Shown here piece after piece: positions 6,006 to 13,333 of a stretch of DNA of 22,494 nucleotides. The number at the start of each line of letters is the position of its first letter. Within the stretch, counting starts at the first letter, position 1. The notes below the pieces were generated by a model. It was not told the DNA's origin and searched no databases. It saw only the letters and a program-made list of their open reading frames with translations. The stretch is from RGIG8775 sp045121195. Its GTDB lineage: Bacteria; Bacillota; Clostridia; Oscillospirales; CAG-272. The translations under genes and the position numbers were made by a program. The stretch is from assembly GCA_045121195.1 (NCBI GenBank), contig JBGVFO010000117.1, positions 1 through 22,494 of the forward strand, given 5' to 3'.

Positions 6006-7310
6006 ATGATACCGCAAAAAAGCTTTCCCGCTCCGTCACTGGAGCTGAATAGCATACAGACCGATCGGTTTAAGACCGAGACCCTTTCCGTTACGGTCAG
6101 TCTGCCCCTGGATAAGTCGGTAGCACCTCTTTACGGCTTGGTGCTTTCCACCCTGAAGCGGGGCACGGAAAAATACCCGACCCAGGGGGATATCAATCGC
6201 AGACTGGATGAGCTTTACGCCACGGGTGTTTCCTTGCGCTTTGAGCGGGTCGGAAGCAACTGTCTTCTCGGTGTTTCGGCAGAGCTGCTGGACGACGTCT
6301 ACACCGACGGCGCAACCGATATTTTTGACGGCACACTGGACGTAATTACACAGGTGCTGTTTCATCCCCTTACCGATGAGAGAGGACTCCTTCTCTCCCG
6401 TTTTGTGGAGAGCGAAAAGGAGATCGCCTGTGATCTGATCCAAGCAGGCATCAACAATCCAAAAAGCTATGCCTCTCTTCGGTGTCGGGAGATCATGTTC
6501 GGGGACGAGGACTGCTGCGTATCTCTTTTGGGAACGGTGGAGCAGGTTCGTGCCGCGACGCCCGAGGTGTTGACGGGGCTCTATCGGGAAATTTTCCAAA
6601 ACTGCAAATTGTGCGCGTTTTACATAGGCTCCAAGAGCAAGGAGGAGGTAGGAGAGCGGCTGTTACGAAGTCTTGCTCCATATCTTTCCGAGCCCAAGCC
6701 CTTCCTGCCCGACAGGAGAGGCTGTCGCGCGACCGTTTCCGAATGTAAGCGGGTGGACGAGCGCTCCGACGTTGCACAGGGCAAGCTTGTAATCGGTATG
6801 CGCGCAGGCGTCAACGTTCTGGATAAGGACTTTTTCGCGATGCTCGTCTTTGCGGAGATCTACGGTGGCTCGCCCATCTCCAAGCTCTTTATGAACGTGC
6901 GCGAGCGATTGAGTCTTTGCTACTATTGTAGCGTTACCTATAAAATTTACAAGGGAATTCTGTTCGTTTCCTGCGGTGTGGATCCTGACAAGCGAGAGCA
7001 AGCCGAGGCGGAGATCTTCCGCCAGCTGCAGGAGATCCGTCAGGGACACATCTCCAAGGCCGAGTTTGATGCCGCGATCCGATCGATCGTCAACAGCTAC
7101 CGTTCTATCTCCGATCTGCCGTCTACGCTGGAATCCTACTACGCGGGCCGCGATCTTTTTGGCGTTTCCTGCACGGTCGAGCAGCTCATTGAGCAGATCA
7201 CAGCGGTTACGGTCGAGGATGTGATCCGCGTTTCCGAGAGGATCGCGACGGATACGGTCTATTTCCTTTGGGGAGATGCCAAGGGCGGTGAGGAGGACGA
7301 GGATGAATAA
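6006..7310 (+). CDS. ymfF: M16-family peptidase-like protein, YmfF type (no zinc motif)
   Basis: A 434-residue protein with the layout of M16 (insulinase/pitrilysin-like) proteins: an N-terminal half (about 20-210) and a C-terminal half with a MNVRERLSLCYYC segment (about 298-310) typical of the M16 C-terminal domain. The HxxEH zinc motif is absent; the corresponding N-terminal region (LSTLKRGTEKYP) lacks the His and Glu residues. This matches the non-catalytic partner of the YmfF/YmfH pair, which databases name as EF-P 5-aminopentanol modification-associated proteins, though their biochemical role is not settled. The next gene encodes the HxxEH partner and overlaps by eight bases, so the two probably form a complex. 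A GAGG site at 5992-5995 precedes the ATG. Confidence 0.8.
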   Translation: MIPQKSFPAPSLELNSIQTDRFKTETLSVTVSLPLDKSVAPLYGLVLSTLKRGTEKYPTQGDINRRLDELYATGVSLRFERVGSNCLLGVSAELLDDVYTDGATDIFDGTLDVITQVLFHPLTDERGLLLSRFVESEKEIACDLIQAGINNPKSYASLRCREIMFGDEDCCVSLLGTVEQVRAATPEVLTGLYREIFQNCKLCAFYIGSKSKEEVGERLLRSLAPYLSEPKPFLPDRRGCRATVSECKRVDERSDVAQGKLVIGMRAGVNVLDKDFFAMLVFAEIYGGSPISKLFMNVRERLSLCYYCSVTYKIYKGILFVSCGVDPDKREQAEAEIFRQLQEIRQGHISKAEFDAAIRSIVNSYRSISDLPSTLESYYAGRDLFGVSCTVEQLIEQITAVTVEDVIRVSERIATDTVYFLWGDAKGGEEDEDE

Positions 7311-8604
7311 TCTGACTGTTTTTGAAAACGCCGTTCTTCGGGAAAAATACTATCGCTTTTATCATGAGAGCGGACTCGCCGTATACGTGTTTCCCAAGGC
7401 GCATTCCATGACCTGCGCCTTCTTTGGGACCCGTTACGGATCGGTCGACAACTGCTTCCGCATCTGCGGCGAGGAGGCGTTTACGACTGTTCCTGACGGC
7501 ATCGCGCATTATCTTGAGCACAGAATGTTTACGCAGGCGGACGGAAGTGACATTACCGAGCGCTTTTCCGAATACGGATCCGACTCCAACGCCTATACCA
7601 CCTATGCCAAAACGGTATATCTTTGCAACTGCACCGAAAAGGTAGAGGAGTCGATTGCCGCACTTCTGGATTTTGTGACCGAGCCGAACTTTACCGAGGA
7701 ATTGGTAGAGAAGGAGCGGGGGATCATCATACAGGAGATCCTTATGGAGGAGGACAATCCCTATGACCGTTGCTTCCGTCAGTTAATGGAGGCGATGTAC
7801 CACGTCTGTAGCGTGAAGACCGACGTGGCGGGAAGCGTCGCTTCGGTTTCCGAGATCACGGCAGAGATGCTGAACCGCTGCTACGAGGTGTTTTACAATC
7901 CAAGCAATATGGCGCTTGTCGTATGTGGAGATATTACCCCCGAGGCGGTATCCCGTGTGGTCGACCGTTCCTTGCCGAAGCACTTTTCCTCTCGGCAAAT
8001 AGAACGGTGCTACGCAGAGGAGCCGAGCCACGTGAAGTCCTCTTATACGGAATCACAAATGGTGGTCGCCAAGCCCATCTTTTCCATCGGTATCAAGGAT
8101 CCCGTTTTGTTGGCCGACGGAGAGGAGCGGATGCGAAGATACGCCGCCATGTCGATCCTTTGCGACGTGGTCTTCTGCCGTTCGGGCGCGCTTTATAACG
8201 CGCTCTTTGAGGAAGGTCTGATCTCACCCGATTTTTCATTTTACTATACCTGCTCGGCGCTGTTTTCGTATACCGCCGTGTCCGGTGAAGCGGAGGATCC
8301 CGAGGAGGTTCTTGGAAGGGTCAAAGCCTATATTCGGGCGCTTTCGGAGAAGGGGATCGACGCGGCAGACTTTGAGCGAAGCCGTAGGGTGCTTTATGCC
8401 GAATTCGTAAAGGACTTTGACTCGACTGAGGAGATCGCGTACAATATGATCGATTTTATTTTCGACGATGCCGATCTGCTTTCCTTCGGGGACAAGCTGA
8501 TGAAGGTGTCGCTCAATGATGTAAACGAACTTTTGGGAACGGCATTTCTTGATGAATACGTTTCACTTTCGGTGATTCAACCGAAAAGAAAGGAGAACCA
8601 ATGA
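7303..8604 (+). CDS. ymfH: M16-family zinc peptidase, YmfH type
   Basis: A 433-residue M16 peptidase. The inverted zinc motif HxxEH is present as HYLEH at 69-73, with a distal Glu in the EKERGIIIQE segment (138-145) as likely third ligand, so this partner can be active. FYNPSNMALVVCGD (about 189-202) is a typical M16 N-domain end. I chose ATG 7303, which follows the purine-rich GAGGAGG and overlaps the previous stop codon, over an in-frame ATG at 7276 that would add nine Arg-rich residues. The start lies inside the partner gene, implying translational coupling and equal expression. No signal peptide or membrane segment is seen, so it is probably cytoplasmic. Confidence 0.85.
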   Translation: MNNLTVFENAVLREKYYRFYHESGLAVYVFPKAHSMTCAFFGTRYGSVDNCFRICGEEAFTTVPDGIAHYLEHRMFTQADGSDITERFSEYGSDSNAYTTYAKTVYLCNCTEKVEESIAALLDFVTEPNFTEELVEKERGIIIQEILMEEDNPYDRCFRQLMEAMYHVCSVKTDVAGSVASVSEITAEMLNRCYEVFYNPSNMALVVCGDITPEAVSRVVDRSLPKHFSSRQIERCYAEEPSHVKSSYTESQMVVAKPIFSIGIKDPVLLADGEERMRRYAAMSILCDVVFCRSGALYNALFEEGLISPDFSFYYTCSALFSYTAVSGEAEDPEEVLGRVKAYIRALSEKGIDAADFERSRRVLYAEFVKDFDSTEEIAYNMIDFIFDDADLLSFGDKLMKVSLNDVNELLGTAFLDEYVSLSVIQPKRKENQ

Positions 8605-9491
8605 AGGAACAGGTAACAGTTTCCTTTCCCGGATTGGGAATAGAGGAATTTGATATGAATAAGATCGCGTTTGCGATCGGTAAGCTTGAGATCCGATGGT
8701 ACGGAATTTTTGTCACCCTCGGTATGGTGATTGCCGTGCTGTATACCTTTTACCGCGCGAGGAAGAAAAATGTCAGCACCGACGATCTTCTTGATCTCTC
8801 CCTTTTCACCATCTTTTTCGGTGTGATCGGCGCGCGGCTGTACTACGTGATCACCTACGGTGGATATACTTTTTGGGAGATCTTTCAGATCTGGAACGGC
8901 GGACTTGCTATCTACGGCGGTATTATCGGCGGAATTCTCGCGATCTACGGCGTTTGCCGCTATAAAAAGTTGAATTTCCTCGGTATGATCGACTGTATTG
9001 GTCCCGGTGTAATGATTGCCCAGGCAATCGGCAGGTGGGGCAACTTCTTCAACGGTGAGGCGCACGGCGGGATCGTGGAAGAGGGAAGCGCCCTGTATTT
9101 CCTTCGTATGGGTCTGTATCCCAACGAGCTTACCTCGGGAATGGCATACGTTCATCCTACCTTCCTCTATGAAAGCCTTTGGAACGTGGTCGGCTTCCTT
9201 CTCATCAACCTTTTCTACAAGAAGAAACGGTTTGACGGCGAGATCGCGTTTTGGTATCTGGCATGGTACGGCTTCGGAAGGATGCTGATCGAGGGGCTCA
9301 GAACCGATAGTTTGATGATCGGTCCTTTCCGCATCTCTCAGCTGGTGGGACTGCTTTGCTTCCTTGGCTGCGGAACACTCGCGGTATGGGGAAGGATTCG
9401 CACATACAAAAAGAAGCAGGCGACTTCGGAAAGCGAAGAAACTGCGGTGAATGAAGAAAACGAGGAGACGGAAAATGGCGAAGATCATTGA
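8601..9491 (+). CDS. lgt: Prolipoprotein diacylglyceryl transferase
   Basis: Lgt transfers a diacylglyceryl group from phosphatidylglycerol to the lipobox cysteine of prolipoproteins in the cytoplasmic membrane. The 296-residue product has the expected several membrane segments and the family signature GRWGNFFNGEAHG (144-156), including the essential-type Arg145 and Asn148, plus IWNGGLAIYGG (97-107), HPTFLYE and a C-terminal GFGRMLIEGLR segment. The N-terminal SFPGLG start is common in clostridial Lgt, supporting ATG 8601, which overlaps the previous stop as ATGA. The C-terminal tail is highly acidic. The substrates are plausible in this window: four lipoproteins with clear lipoboxes lie downstream. 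Confidence 0.95.
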   Translation: MKEQVTVSFPGLGIEEFDMNKIAFAIGKLEIRWYGIFVTLGMVIAVLYTFYRARKKNVSTDDLLDLSLFTIFFGVIGARLYYVITYGGYTFWEIFQIWNGGLAIYGGIIGGILAIYGVCRYKKLNFLGMIDCIGPGVMIAQAIGRWGNFFNGEAHGGIVEEGSALYFLRMGLYPNELTSGMAYVHPTFLYESLWNVVGFLLINLFYKKKRFDGEIAFWYLAWYGFGRMLIEGLRTDSLMIGPFRISQLVGLLCFLGCGTLAVWGRIRTYKKKQATSESEETAVNEENEETENGEDH

Positions 9492-10326
9492 CGGAAAGGC
9501 GATCTCTGCACAGATCCGAAGTGAGCTGGCGCAAGAGACCAAGGAATTCGAGAGGGAAAACGGCTTTTTGCCCGGACTGGCAGTCGTGATCGTGGGAGAG
9601 GATCCCGCTTCTCAGGTCTACGTGCGTAACAAGCGTCGTGCCTGCGAGGAGGTCGGATTCTACTCCGAAGCATATGAGCTGCCCGAAAATACGACGCAGG
9701 AAGAGCTGGAGGCTCTGGTCGATAAATTGAATGAAGACTCCAAAATCCACGGAATCCTGGTTCAGCTTCCGCTTCCCAAGCATCTGGACGAAACGAGAGT
9801 GCTTCTTAAGATTCGTCCCGAGAAGGACGTGGATGCCTTTCATCCGTATAACGTGGGTAAAATTATGATCGGCAATTACAGCTTCCTGCCTTGCACGCCC
9901 GCAGGCGTGATGGCGCTTCTGGAAAGAAGCGGCGTGGAGATCGCAGGTAAGAATTGCGTGGTGATCGGTCGCTCCAATATCGTGGGAAAGCCGATGGCGA
10001 TGCTTCTGCTTCACGCCAACGGAACGGTTACCGTCTGCCATAGCAAAACCAAGGATCTTACTGCGGTCTGCCGCGAGGCGGATATTTTGGTGGTCGCCAT
10101 CGGGCGCGCCGATTTTGTCGGCGCCGATATGGTAAAGCCGGGTGCCGTGGTGATAGACGTGGGAATGAATCGCCGTCCTGACGGCAAGCTGACGGGAGAC
10201 GTGAATTTTGCGGAGGTAGAGCCTATCGCGAGCGCTATCACCCCCGTGCCGGGCGGTGTTGGTCCTATGACGATCACCATGCTGATGCAGAATACGCTGA
10301 CGGCTGCGAGAAGCGTGACAAGATGA
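9475..10326 (+). CDS. folD: Bifunctional methylenetetrahydrofolate dehydrogenase/cyclohydrolase
   Basis: FolD interconverts 5,10-methylene- and 10-formyl-tetrahydrofolate in two steps in the cytoplasm, feeding one-carbon units to purine synthesis. The 283-residue protein is the usual length. It shows the catalytic YxxxK (Tyr49, Lys53), HGILVQLPLP, the PCTPAGV segment, the NADP-binding GRSNIVGKP motif and the C-terminal PVPGGVGPMT signature. The start at ATG 9475 (MAKII), preceded by GAGGAGACGG, fits the family better than an upstream in-frame codon at 9451. It overlaps the end of lgt by 17 bases, so the genes are translationally coupled. Confidence 0.95.
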   Translation: MAKIIDGKAISAQIRSELAQETKEFERENGFLPGLAVVIVGEDPASQVYVRNKRRACEEVGFYSEAYELPENTTQEELEALVDKLNEDSKIHGILVQLPLPKHLDETRVLLKIRPEKDVDAFHPYNVGKIMIGNYSFLPCTPAGVMALLERSGVEIAGKNCVVIGRSNIVGKPMAMLLLHANGTVTVCHSKTKDLTAVCREADILVVAIGRADFVGADMVKPGAVVIDVGMNRRPDGKLTGDVNFAEVEPIASAITPVPGGVGPMTITMLMQNTLTAARSVTR

Positions 10327-11027
10327 TTACGATCAGAATTGCCGACTTGAATATTCGGCTGAAAAACCGTTATCCATACGTGGCGATGCTTTGTCGGGAT
10401 TATATGACCGAGGATCCTCGGATCGACTTTGAGGTAGAAGCCACCGAGGCGGATATTTCCGAGGAAATCAAAAACGCGGAATGCGAGTCAAGCGAGGCGT
10501 ATGCGGAGGCGGTTTGCCTTCACAGACGGATCGCCGAGCAGCTTTGGCGATATGATGCCTTCCTCCTGCACGCCGCTCTGATCGAGTGCGACGGAAAGGG
10601 TTATGCCTTTGCCGCGCGAAGCGGCGTAGGAAAATCCACGCATATCGGACTGTGGAAAAAGAATTTTGGCGAGCGCGTCCGTATTGTGAACGGCGATAAA
10701 CCTATCGTTCGAGTCACGGAAAAGGGAATCATGGCATACGGAACGCCGTGGAACGGAAAAGAGGGCTTCGGTGAAAACCGTTCTTGCGAGGTCCGCGGGA
10801 TTTGCTTCCTTGAACGGGGCGCAAAGAATGAAATCGAATCGATTTCGATGGAGGACGCCGCCATGCGGCTGTTCCCACAGGTGTATCTTCCTACCGATGC
10901 CTGTGCGGTGGACAAAACGTTGACGCTGATCGACGAGTTTGTAAAGCGCATTTCGTTCTGGCGCCTTCGTTGCAATATGGAGGACGGAGCGGCATTGCTT
11001 TCTCACAGCAAAATGACGCAGGAGTAG
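10323..11027 (+). CDS. HPr kinase/phosphorylase-like ATP-binding protein (RiPP-cassette type)
   Basis: A 234-residue protein with a Walker A loop ARSGVGKST (98-106) preceded by LLHAALIECDGKGYAF, and a Walker B-like VNGDKP (122-127). This is the HprK C-terminal kinase fold without the regulatory N-terminal domain and without a recognisable HPr-binding signature. Such short HprK-like proteins are usually found beside PqqD-like proteins and radical-SAM enzymes in peptide-modification clusters, where their function is poorly defined. Here a PqqD-like and an S26-like gene follow directly. The start codon overlaps the folD stop as ATGA, so it is co-translated with folD. It is probably cytoplasmic; the phosphorylated substrate cannot be read from the sequence. 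Confidence 0.75.
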   Translation: MITIRIADLNIRLKNRYPYVAMLCRDYMTEDPRIDFEVEATEADISEEIKNAECESSEAYAEAVCLHRRIAEQLWRYDAFLLHAALIECDGKGYAFAARSGVGKSTHIGLWKKNFGERVRIVNGDKPIVRVTEKGIMAYGTPWNGKEGFGENRSCEVRGICFLERGAKNEIESISMEDAAMRLFPQVYLPTDACAVDKTLTLIDEFVKRISFWRLRCNMEDGAALLSHSKMTQE

Positions 11028-11047
11028 TACAGAAAGGATTTTTACAT

Positions 11048-11314
11048 ATGAAGATCAAGGATGGATTTATTTTGAGAAGCGTAGGCGGAAACCGTATGGT
11101 TGTGGCAACGGGCGAGAAAAGCCGTCAGTTTGGTGGGATGATCCGACTGAACGAAAGCGGAAGCTTTCTTTGGGAACGGTTGACCGAGGAAACGGATCGA
11201 GATCTGCTGATTGCCGCCTTGCTTGAGGAATATGACGTGGACGAGAATACCGCAAGAGCGGATGTGGATAGATTTCTAAACACGCTTCGCAAGGCAGGTG
11301 TGCTGGATGAGTGA
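11048..11314 (+). CDS. PqqD-like peptide carrier/recognition protein
   Basis: An 88-residue protein matching the PqqD fold by length and pattern: an N-terminal strand pair (MKIKDGFILRSVGGNRMVV), the conserved LNESGSFLWERL segment (34-45), then a helical part with LLEEYDV and a VDRFLNTLRKAGVL end. PqqD-type proteins (RiPP recognition elements) bind leader peptides and present them to a modifying enzyme. AAAGGA at 11031-11036 and ATG 11048 set the start; an in-frame upstream ATG at 10970 lies within the previous gene. It sits between an HprK-like kinase and an S26-like peptidase, but no precursor peptide or radical-SAM gene is present in the window, so its client is unknown. Confidence 0.85.
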   Translation: MKIKDGFILRSVGGNRMVVATGEKSRQFGGMIRLNESGSFLWERLTEETDRDLLIAALLEEYDVDENTARADVDRFLNTLRKAGVLDE

Positions 11315-11759
11315 GTTTCCTATGGAAGAGCTGGCGCCGCTGATTGCCGAGGTGATTGGTGAGGGCGGCGAATTCCGCTTGTATCCCAAGGGAACCAGTA
11401 TGAGACCGTTGATTCGACAAGGGCTTGACTCAGTGGCCCTCGCTGCCCTCAGTCGGGCGCCCAAAAGAGGCGATATCCTTTTGTATCGCCGTGAAAACGG
11501 GCAGTACGTGCTTCACCGCTTGATGCGGTGTGAGAAGGACGGCACCCTTTGCTTTAGCGGCGATAACCATCTTGAGTGGGAGCATGGAATCACCGAAAAT
11601 CAGCTTCTTGCTATGGCGATTGCGGTTTTTCGGGGGAATAAACGGGTTTCTATGGGCGACTTGAGAATGCGTTGCTATAGCAGGCTTATGACGGGAGATC
11701 TGTTCAAAAAGACGTTTCTTTTCGCGCGACGGATCTTTGCAAAGCTCAAAAAACGTTAA
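11307..11759 (+). CDS. S26 (signal peptidase I)-like peptidase without membrane anchor
   Basis: A 150-residue protein with the serine motif GTSMRPLI (Ser and Met as in S24/S26 peptidases), a KRGDILLY segment and VLHRLM, where His resembles the Ser-His arrangement of SipW/ER-type signal peptidases rather than Ser-Lys. GDNHLEWEHGI and a following LLAMAIAVFRG match the later S26 boxes. There is no N-terminal membrane helix, unlike true signal peptidases, so it may cut a leader peptide in the cytoplasm. The start is ATG 11307, overlapping the PqqD stop by eight bases; GTG 11298 and ATG 11322 are possible. It ends the operon that starts at 6006. No terminator is seen before malQ, so read-through is possible. 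Confidence 0.75.
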   Translation: MSEFPMEELAPLIAEVIGEGGEFRLYPKGTSMRPLIRQGLDSVALAALSRAPKRGDILLYRRENGQYVLHRLMRCEKDGTLCFSGDNHLEWEHGITENQLLAMAIAVFRGNKRVSMGDLRMRCYSRLMTGDLFKKTFLFARRIFAKLKKR

Positions 11760-11811
11760 GAATAAAAGCTATCACAAATTTGACAAATCGTTTTTCGGAA
11801 AGGGAATTGTT

Positions 11812-13302
11812 ATGAATGACATCAAGAATTTTGGATTCCGCAATAAAGCAGGCGTCGTAATGCCTGTCAGTAGCTTGCCTTCTCAATACGGCATCGGAAG
11901 CTTTGGTAAGGCAGCTTATGATTTTATCGATTTTTTGGACGCAACGGGACAGAAATGCTGGCAGGTTTTGCCGCTGAATCCCACGTCCTACGGAGACAGT
12001 CCTTATCAGTCTCCGTCCTCCGTTGCGGGAAATCCGTATTTCGTTGATCTGGATATTCTTGCAAAGCGTGGACTTTTGAAGAAGGAGGAGCTCGCCGAGC
12101 AAAAGCATGATACCAAGCGCGTTGACTACGGATGGCTGTTTTCGGCAAGATACAGCGCGTTGCGTCTTGCCTATTCGCGCTTTGCTCCCGATAAGACCTA
12201 CAAAGCGTTCGTGAAGAAGAACGCCTCCTGGCTTGAAAATTACGCCCTCTTTATGGCGCTGAAGGTTCACTATAATTATTGTCAGTGGACGCTTTGGAGC
12301 GAGGAGCATCGCGATTATAAAAAGGCACTTGCCCATAAGGATGAGTTTGAGGCAGAGATGTCCTTCTGGCGATGGGTGCAGTATGAGTTTGCCTCTCAGT
12401 GGCAAGCCATCGTTTCATACGCCCACAAGAAGAAAATTTCTATCATCGGAGATATGCCGATCTACGTTGCCCATGACAGTATGGACGTGTGGGCTGCGCC
12501 CGAGCAGTTCCTTCTGGACGAGAATTACAATCCCAAGGTGGTGGCGGGATGTCCCCCCGACGGCTTCTCCCCCGACGGTCAGCTTTGGGGCAATCCCATT
12601 TATAACTGGGACTTGATGGAGCAGCAGGGCTTTACGTGGTGGATCGACCGCGTTGGCGCCGCGTTCCAGCTTTATGATATTCTTCGTATCGACCATTTCC
12701 GCGGCTTTGCGGGATACTATAATATTCCCTACGGAGAAGCAACGGCGAGAAACGGTAAGTGGGATTCCGCTCCCGGAATCGCGCTGTTCCGCACCATTGA
12801 TAAGGCGTTCCCCAAGGCGAAGATCATTGCCGAGGATCTTGGCTTTATCACCGACGACGTGCGGGCGCTTCTTTCCGACGCAGGCTTCCCCGGCATGAAG
12901 ATGCTTCATTTCGCCTTTTACGATGAGGACAGCGAATATCTTCCCAGAACCTACGATACCACAAACTGTGTCGTTTACGCGTCGTCCCACGATTCGGATT
13001 GCACCCTTACCTGGTTGAAGAATCTTTCGGGAGATGCCAAGGCGAGATTCAACAAAGAGTGCCCGCGGAATAAGGGACAGAGTCGCACTTATGACGTGAT
13101 CGAGTTTGCCTTCCGGAGCATTGCCAATCTTGCCATCGTTCCCATGCAGGACTATCTGCTGCTTTCTAACGAGGAGGGCAGAATGAATACCCCCGCAACG
13201 GCAGAGGGGAACTGGGCGTGGCGGATCAGTCCCAGATATAATACCAAGGCACTTCGGAATAAGATCCTTGCACTTACCCAAAAGACAGGCCGTAGCAAAT
13301 AA
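11812..13302 (+). CDS. malQ: 4-alpha-glucanotransferase (amylomaltase, GH77)
   Basis: MalQ transfers alpha-1,4-glucan segments between maltodextrins and releases glucose in the cytoplasm, letting imported maltodextrins feed phosphorylases. The 496-residue protein has all GH77 hallmarks: PTSYGDSPYQSPSS (57-70) near the N-terminus, the nucleophile in LRIDHFRGF (Asp294), the acid/base in IIAEDLG (Glu341) and the transition-state Asp in SSHD (Asp394). Length is normal and there is no signal peptide. The start is ATG 11812 after a GGAAAGGG site; upstream in-frame codons lie inside the preceding gene. It is the first gene of the glucan cluster, with the pullulanase gene 31 bases downstream. A TTGACA word at 11780 has no convincing -10 element. 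Confidence 0.95.
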   Translation: MNDIKNFGFRNKAGVVMPVSSLPSQYGIGSFGKAAYDFIDFLDATGQKCWQVLPLNPTSYGDSPYQSPSSVAGNPYFVDLDILAKRGLLKKEELAEQKHDTKRVDYGWLFSARYSALRLAYSRFAPDKTYKAFVKKNASWLENYALFMALKVHYNYCQWTLWSEEHRDYKKALAHKDEFEAEMSFWRWVQYEFASQWQAIVSYAHKKKISIIGDMPIYVAHDSMDVWAAPEQFLLDENYNPKVVAGCPPDGFSPDGQLWGNPIYNWDLMEQQGFTWWIDRVGAAFQLYDILRIDHFRGFAGYYNIPYGEATARNGKWDSAPGIALFRTIDKAFPKAKIIAEDLGFITDDVRALLSDAGFPGMKMLHFAFYDEDSEYLPRTYDTTNCVVYASSHDSDCTLTWLKNLSGDAKARFNKECPRNKGQSRTYDVIEFAFRSIANLAIVPMQDYLLLSNEEGRMNTPATAEGNWAWRISPRYNTKALRNKILALTQKTGRSK

Positions 13303-13333
13303 GACCGAACCGATTACATAACGGAGGGTTTTT

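Noticed and set aside
11780..11811. TTGACA word before malQ as a promoter
   Set aside because: No -10 element lies 16-18 bases downstream, and the ribosome binding site occupies that place.
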